The position numbers were made by a program, and so were the translations under genes. From Melioribacteraceae bacterium (GTDB taxonomy: Bacteria; Bacteroidota; Ignavibacteria; Ignavibacteriales; Melioribacteraceae): a stretch of 64,000 bases of DNA. The stretch covers positions 1,645,511-1,709,510 of the forward strand of contig CP129490.1 in the NCBI GenBank assembly GCA_030584085.1. The letters run 5' to 3'. This document shows positions 59,195 through 64,000 of the stretch, one piece after another (the stretch's first letter is position 1; each line of letters starts with the position of its first letter). Under the pieces are notes generated by a model that saw only the letters and a list, made by a program, of their open reading frames with translations, made no database searches and was not told the DNA's origin.

Positions 59195-60688
59195 ATGGCA
59201 TCTTCCAAAAAGTTAAAAATTTTATTTGTTACTTCAGAAGTAGTTCCATTTATTAAAACAGGCGGGTTAGCCGATGTATCTTCTGCATTGCCACAAAAAC
59301 TTCAGGAATTAGGGCACCAAGTCAGAATTGTTGTGCCTAAATATGGTGCGATCGACGAGCGAAAATATAAAATTCATGAAGTTGTACGACTTAAAGATTT
59401 AACGACAAAAATAGGTGAAAAGGAAGTCGTTTTTTCACTTCGATCATCATTCTTGGTGGGTCAAAAGGCTCGAGTACAAATTTATTTCTTAGATAATCCG
59501 GAATATTACGGCAACCGACCAAGTTTATACCATGATCCTTTAAGCGGTAAAGAATTCGAAGATAACGATGAAAGATTTATTCTTCTTGCTAAATCTGTTT
59601 TTGAATTAATCAGTAAACTTGGCTGGATTCCGGATATTATACATTGTAATGATTGGCAGTGCGGTTTAATTCCGGCTTATCATAAAACAATTTATAAAGA
59701 TGACGAAACTTTTAAGCAAATTAAGACTTTATTTACAATTCATAATCTGTCCTTCCAAGGTGAATTCCCAAAATCGTCATTCGTAAAAACCGGACTACCA
59801 AAAGAACTTAATTCTACTAAAGGTATTCTTAACGGAACAAAAATTAATTTCATGAAGAGTGGTTTATTACATGCCGATTATATCAATACTGTAAGTGAGA
59901 CTTACTCCAAAGAAATCTGCAAAGATAAAGAAATAAGTTCGGGTTTACAGTCAATCTTATGTAAACGTCAAAAAGATATAACAGGAATTATAAACGGAAT
60001 CGATCCTGCAATTTGGAATCCGGAAAAAGATAAACATATTGCAAAAAAATACTCTATTAAAAATCTTGATCATAAATTGGAAAACAAGAAGGAACTTGCA
60101 GAAAGATTCGGGTTTGAATATAAAGAAGATGTTCCGGTAATCGGGATGATCGGCAGACTTTCGGATTCGAAAGGACATGATCTTGTCGAGAAAGCTTTTA
60201 GTGAATTAATGAAGATGGATATTCATCTGATTATTCTCGGAACAGGTGAAAAGAAATATCACAAATTTTTTGAATCACAGATTTCTAAGTTTAAAAATAA
60301 ATTCTCATGTTATATCGGGTTTGATGATGAGCTAGCCCATTTAATTGAAGCGGGAAGTGATATGTTTTTAATGCCGTCAAAATCTGAACCTTGCGGGCTG
60401 AATCAAATGTATAGTTTAGTTTACGGCACTATCCCAATCGTACGCGCAACAGGTGGTTTGGCTGATACAGTTGAAAATTTTGATGAAAAAAAGAAAACCG
60501 GTACAGGGTTCGCATTTACAAAATATGATCATAAAGAGATGATCAAAGAAATTAAACGAGCAATTAAAATATATTCAAAAGATAAAGAAACTTGGCAGAA
60601 GATCATGAAAGAAGGAATGAAACAAAATTTCACATGGTTAAATTCTGCTAAAAACTACGTAAATCTTTATCGAGAAATTATTGGCTAA
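59195..60688 (+). CDS. glgA: Glycogen synthase (ADP-glucose type)
   Basis: 497 residues. GT5 family: SEVVPFIKTGGLADVSSALP at the N terminus, IIHCNDWQCGLIP, TIHNLSFQGEFP, INGIDPAIWNPEKD, and MPSKSEPCGLNQMYSLVYGTIPIVRATGGLADTV. Elongates alpha-1,4 glucan chains. Its stop overlaps or abuts the next gene. Confidence 0.95.
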   Translation: MASSKKLKILFVTSEVVPFIKTGGLADVSSALPQKLQELGHQVRIVVPKYGAIDERKYKIHEVVRLKDLTTKIGEKEVVFSLRSSFLVGQKARVQIYFLDNPEYYGNRPSLYHDPLSGKEFEDNDERFILLAKSVFELISKLGWIPDIIHCNDWQCGLIPAYHKTIYKDDETFKQIKTLFTIHNLSFQGEFPKSSFVKTGLPKELNSTKGILNGTKINFMKSGLLHADYINTVSETYSKEICKDKEISSGLQSILCKRQKDITGIINGIDPAIWNPEKDKHIAKKYSIKNLDHKLENKKELAERFGFEYKEDVPVIGMIGRLSDSKGHDLVEKAFSELMKMDIHLIILGTGEKKYHKFFESQISKFKNKFSCYIGFDDELAHLIEAGSDMFLMPSKSEPCGLNQMYSLVYGTIPIVRATGGLADTVENFDEKKKTGTGFAFTKYDHKEMIKEIKRAIKIYSKDKETWQKIMKEGMKQNFTWLNSAKNYVNLYREIIG

Positions 60689-60689
60689 A

Positions 60690-61256
60690 ATGTCCTATCG
60701 TGCAGTATTCCTAGATAGAGACGGAACTATTAATGAAGATCCGGGTTATCTTGGTGATGAAAGCTTAGTTAAGTTATTGCCCGGTGTTGCTGAAGGTATT
60801 TTTGAACTTAAGTCAAAATTCGGTTTTAAGATCATTGTTATTTCTAACCAATCGGGAATTGCCCGCGGATTAATAACACACGAAGATGTAAAAAGAGTAA
60901 ACGGAAAAATTAATAGTCTATTATCGGAACAAAATGCAGAAATAGATGTATTCTACTACTGTGAATTTCATCCTTCGTTTAGTTCTGAAAATGATGAAAA
61001 TTGTAGGAAACCTTCTCCTAAAATGATTTTTAAAGCTGCTGAAGAAAATAATATTGATCTTTCCGGTTCTTATATGATAGGTGATAAATCGTCGGATGTG
61101 CTTTGTGGTATTTCTGCCGGTGTTAAATCAATACTTTTAAGTTCAGAATCAATTTCGGAAGAAATAAATAGCTTGAAAAAAGTGGGAAAAACTCCCAATT
61201 TTGTAGCTAGCGATTTTTTAAATGCAGTTAATTTTATAAAGCAAGATTTTAAATAA
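60690..61256 (+). CDS. gmhB: HAD-type heptose/histidinol phosphatase
   Basis: 188 residues from the ATG at 60690. HAD motif I FLDRDGTINEDPGYL, motif II VISNQSGIARG, lid loop YYCEFHPSF...NCRKPSPKM, motif III MIGDKSSDV. This matches D-glycero-D-manno-heptose 1,7-bisphosphate phosphatase and related histidinol-phosphate phosphatases; one of the usual Zn-loop cysteines is missing. LPS heptose synthesis is the likely role. Confidence 0.82.
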   Translation: MSYRAVFLDRDGTINEDPGYLGDESLVKLLPGVAEGIFELKSKFGFKIIVISNQSGIARGLITHEDVKRVNGKINSLLSEQNAEIDVFYYCEFHPSFSSENDENCRKPSPKMIFKAAEENNIDLSGSYMIGDKSSDVLCGISAGVKSILLSSESISEEINSLKKVGKTPNFVASDFLNAVNFIKQDFK

Positions 61257-61266
61257 AGGTGACTTT

Positions 61267-62445
61267 TTGCAGCTTGTCAAATTTTCCTCACTCATTCTAA
61301 TTTTCATTGTTTTCTTTACTTCTTGTCAAGATGATCCAACTTCTCTTGGAAAGGATTTAATAGGTGATCAATTAGAAATTCTAATAATTAGTAGCGATAC
61401 CGATACATTAGCACAAAACTCTTCTTCGTTCGTTACCGATTCACTAAATTTTGGATCGGCGAGCAGAGTATTACTCGGTAATCTTGAATATGTGAAATCA
61501 ACAATGCTCCTGAGATTCGGAACTTTCTTACCGGATTCAATAAGCGATGCATTAGAAGATGGATCTATTACTGTGCTTAGTTCTGAAGTAGAACTGAGAC
61601 CAATTTACCGGATTGGTGATCGATCTCAAATCTTGAATTTTTCAGTCCATGAAATTACTTCTTCGTGGGGATCGTCAGGCTTTAATGCTGATTCGCTTGC
61701 TATGCTGACGTACGATCCGGTTGAGTTAACTAGTACAAAAGAAGTTACCGATTCGCTAATCAAGTTTGATGTTAATACCGCTGTTGCATTAAAATGGTTA
61801 AACACTTTAAGAGGTGATACATCTGCAACAAATTATGGGATGATATTAATTCCAACAGGCGGTAACTTATTATATGGATTTCGAGCATTCCCACTTATTT
61901 CCCAAGAGGATTCTCCTTTTATTAGATTTGTGATTCAGAATTCTGAAAATAAAATAGATACAATTTCAGCTCCGGTAGTTTTTGATGTGCATATTCCTGA
62001 AGGAATAATCCCGGCAATTTCCGAAGATAGAATTCAACTTACAGCGGGTTTAGGACAACGTGGTATATTGTTTTTCGATTTATCTAAATTACCTCCACAT
62101 GTTAATATTAATAAAGCCGAACTAACTCTAAATGTTGATTCAACTTTATCTTATATCGGTTCACCGGATACTGATTCATTAAGATTACATTTATATTCTG
62201 ATAGTACTAATAATGAAATTGCAAGCGACCAAAGAGGTTTGAGATTATATTTTGACGGAAAACAATTCAAAGGTGATATTGCAAGATTCGTTCAAGCTTT
62301 TGTTTCCGGTAAGGAAAATCAAGGAATGAGTTTGACTTTAAGTAACGAAATTTCCGCAGTTGATAAATATGTGGTTTACGGCAGTAAATTTGCTGATCAA
62401 ACTCTTAGACCTAAATTAGTCATTTACTATAACGTCTTTAACTGA
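61267..62445 (+). CDS. Hypothetical lipoprotein
   Basis: 392 residues, TTG start after AAAGGTGA. Signal peptide with lipobox (LIFIVFFTSCQDD). The mature part is beta-rich and repeats a pattern (LLRFGTFLPDSISDALEDGSITVLSSEVELRP and LFFDLSKLPPHVNINKAELTLNVDS) resembling DNRLRE-type domains of Bacteroidota surface proteins. It forms an operon with the following outer-membrane protein. Confidence 0.68.
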   Translation: MQLVKFSSLILIFIVFFTSCQDDPTSLGKDLIGDQLEILIISSDTDTLAQNSSSFVTDSLNFGSASRVLLGNLEYVKSTMLLRFGTFLPDSISDALEDGSITVLSSEVELRPIYRIGDRSQILNFSVHEITSSWGSSGFNADSLAMLTYDPVELTSTKEVTDSLIKFDVNTAVALKWLNTLRGDTSATNYGMILIPTGGNLLYGFRAFPLISQEDSPFIRFVIQNSENKIDTISAPVVFDVHIPEGIIPAISEDRIQLTAGLGQRGILFFDLSKLPPHVNINKAELTLNVDSTLSYIGSPDTDSLRLHLYSDSTNNEIASDQRGLRLYFDGKQFKGDIARFVQAFVSGKENQGMSLTLSNEISAVDKYVVYGSKFADQTLRPKLVIYYNVFN

Positions 62446-62450
62446 GGGAA

Positions 62451-63689
62451 ATGAAAAATAAAATTTTAATATCGTTACTCTTGCTTAGTTCAATAATACT
62501 TGCTTCAGGTGGCTCGATCTATAGTCGTTATGGAATTGGTAATTTGTTAGTTTCAAACTCAGCAAGAGATGCCGGAACTGGTTTTTCGGGATTGGCTTAT
62601 GCTCAACATGATCATATAAGTTTGTTAAACCCTGCCGGTTGGCATAAAATTGACATGACAAGATTCTCAACTGGTGTTTCCTTCACCGGATATGATATTG
62701 CTGATATGACTCAATCAACCTTTTATTCAGAGACAGATTTCAGTGGGTTTTTAATTGCGTTTCCAATTTCAAATGATTACGGAATTACTTTCGTTGGAGG
62801 TTTAACACCTTACAGCAATATTAATTATGATGTTTTATCCGACGTTGATGATCCGATTCTTGGAAAGCACACATTCGAATATTCCGGAGATGGCGGACTT
62901 TCAAAAGCATTTCTTGGTTTTTCATATAAACTCCCATTTAATTTGGCCTTAGGCGGAACATTTGATTATTACAGTGATAAATCAGAATACAAATCGTCCG
63001 TTAAGTTTGAGCAAAACACTGATTTTGCCAACACCGAGTATGTGTTTGGCTTAAAAAGTAGAGGATTGGGTTTCTCATTTGGTCTGATTTCGCCCGATTT
63101 ATCACAAGTATTGAATATTGATGGTTTATCTCAGTTAAGATTAGGAGCAACTTATCAATTTGGTATGACTCTTAAAGTGGATTCTGTTGGGGCATATAAT
63201 AATTCTAATGGATACGAAGATTACCTGAGCAAAGGTTTTGATCGTGAGATTCCTCACAGATTAGGTCTTGGTTTAGCATTTAACTGGAGTGAAAACTATA
63301 CATTCATGGTCGATTTTGTGAATCAACCATTTTCCCAATTTAAAGAAAACAAAATCAAATCCGAGTATTTAAGGGATTTTTATCGTTATTCTATCGGTTT
63401 TGAATATCGGCACGCTTCTAGTAGATATGGTAGTACGTGGCAGCAAGTTATTTGGCGTGGCGGTTTAAGTTATGAACAAACACAGTTTATTTTTAATGGT
63501 AAGGGAATTGATGAAATGGCAGCTTATGCCGGAGTGTCATTCCCAATGGGTTTTGATAATTCAATTGACATTGGCTTGAAATATGGAATTCGAGGCACTA
63601 CTGATTTTAACTTGTTGAAAGAGAATATTTTCGCAGCTTTTATAACAATCAATTTTGGCGATCTCTGGTTCATCAGACCGGAGAGGTAA
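62451..63689 (+). CDS. Outer-membrane beta-barrel protein
   Basis: 412 residues. Sec signal peptide (KNKILISLLLLSSIILASGGS) then SIYSRYGIGNLLVSNSARDAGTGFSGLAYAQHDHISLLNPAGW, a start typical of FadL/PorV-like barrels with NPAG. Repeated amphipathic strands follow to the end, which finishes with an aromatic residue pattern. Transport or gliding-export assistance is possible. Confidence 0.72.
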   Translation: MKNKILISLLLLSSIILASGGSIYSRYGIGNLLVSNSARDAGTGFSGLAYAQHDHISLLNPAGWHKIDMTRFSTGVSFTGYDIADMTQSTFYSETDFSGFLIAFPISNDYGITFVGGLTPYSNINYDVLSDVDDPILGKHTFEYSGDGGLSKAFLGFSYKLPFNLALGGTFDYYSDKSEYKSSVKFEQNTDFANTEYVFGLKSRGLGFSFGLISPDLSQVLNIDGLSQLRLGATYQFGMTLKVDSVGAYNNSNGYEDYLSKGFDREIPHRLGLGLAFNWSENYTFMVDFVNQPFSQFKENKIKSEYLRDFYRYSIGFEYRHASSRYGSTWQQVIWRGGLSYEQTQFIFNGKGIDEMAAYAGVSFPMGFDNSIDIGLKYGIRGTTDFNLLKENIFAAFITINFGDLWFIRPER

Positions 63690-63709
63690 ACAAAATAGGG
63701 GATAAGAAA

Positions 63710-64000
63710 TTGAAACGGACTAAAAACTTACTCGCAATAATTTTAACAATATTTAGCATAAACTCCTTGGCTCAAAACCAAGAGATAATGGCTGAATTTA
63801 GTTTGTTTTATGAATATCATAAAAACGGTGATTTCGTTAGCGCGCTTCCTCATGGATGGAATGTAGTTAATGAAAATCCTGAGCAGTTTATAAGATACAA
63901 AATCTTCACACGAATGGAAGAAGCACTTTTCTACATGTATGATAGTGTAGCAACAACTGATGAAGAAAAATCTGCCATTGCAGACACAACTCTTTATCTG
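63710..64000 (+). CDS. Exported protein, 3' end outside window
   Basis: TTG start after AGGGGATAAG. 97 residues visible, with signal peptide (KRTKNLLAIILTIFSINSLAQN) and a mature part EIMAEFSLFYEYHKNGDFVSALPHGWNVVNENPEQF that reads like TPR-type repeats of secreted Bacteroidota proteins. Frame remains open to the right edge. Confidence 0.6.
   Translation, partial: MKRTKNLLAIILTIFSINSLAQNQEIMAEFSLFYEYHKNGDFVSALPHGWNVVNENPEQFIRYKIFTRMEEALFYMYDSVATTDEEKSAIADTTLYL

Overview
The window looks like a chromosomal segment of an AT-rich Gram-negative bacterium of the Ignavibacteria / Bacteroidota-Chlorobi superphylum. This is an inference. It rests on the translation-gene order (thrS-infC-rpmI-rplT-pheS-pheT, then zapA, a 6S-like RNA and rny), the lipobox proteins with Ig-like domains, a fused FtcD, outer-membrane proteins with Sec signals, and intergenic hairpins. 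No rRNA is present. The left edge (1-932) is the 3' part of a wecB-type UDP-GlcNAc 2-epimerase gene. From about 35.4 kb to the end is ordinary core genome: carA-carB, tRNA-Leu and tRNA-Val, the translation block, 6S RNA, rny, coaE, proline dehydrogenase, tsaD, mltG, an Ig-domain lipoprotein, ftcD facing hutI, glgA, gmhB and envelope proteins.

Between them lies a 34.2-kb island integrated into the 3' half of a tRNA-Met(CAU) gene. An identical 49-bp repeat sits at 1085-1133 and 35311-35359, and a tyrosine recombinase gene abuts the left repeat. From left to right the island holds: integrase, regulator, an excisionase-like gene and small replication-type genes (1.1-5.5 kb); a type II restriction-modification operon with Vsr (6.1-8.5 kb); a duplicated pair of two-repeat regulators (8.9-9.9 kb); a phage head and packaging module with a Mu-type portal, TerL, TerS, protease/scaffold, major capsid protein and decoration protein (10-16 kb) that includes a tRNA(CAU) gene; a spike-like protein and lysis-type genes (16-19 kb); a promoter-poor array of short genes separated by attC-like sites (19.3-28.7 kb); a 1.7-kb non-coding stretch with striking inverted repeats (29.3-30.96 kb); and an ArdC / Sak4-like operon (31-34.9 kb). 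I find no tail tube, sheath, tape-measure or baseplate gene, and no head-tail connector.

The most unusual feature is the 19.3-28.7 kb region. Each gene (or short operon) lies on the + strand and is followed by a site running from RYYYAAC to GTTRRRY. In the first six units the first seven to eleven bases of the unit are complementary to the R'' box at its own end. That is the signature of integron gene cassettes. No integron integrase is visible, so this is a CALIN-type array carried inside a phage-like element. Its cargo includes an Abi_C protein, a three-gene TIR / membrane protein / ThsB-like cassette that looks like a Thoeris-type defence system, two adjacent distant paralogues of unknown function, and several small membrane proteins.

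Working hypothesis (inference): a tRNA-integrated, capsid-encoding element, either a capsid-forming satellite or a prophage that lost its tail genes. It protects its host and itself with restriction-modification, ArdC anti-restriction and an exchangeable cassette arsenal. Starts for several genes were moved to later ATG codons, or to non-standard codons (infC AUC; carA probably AUA), as explained in the entries.
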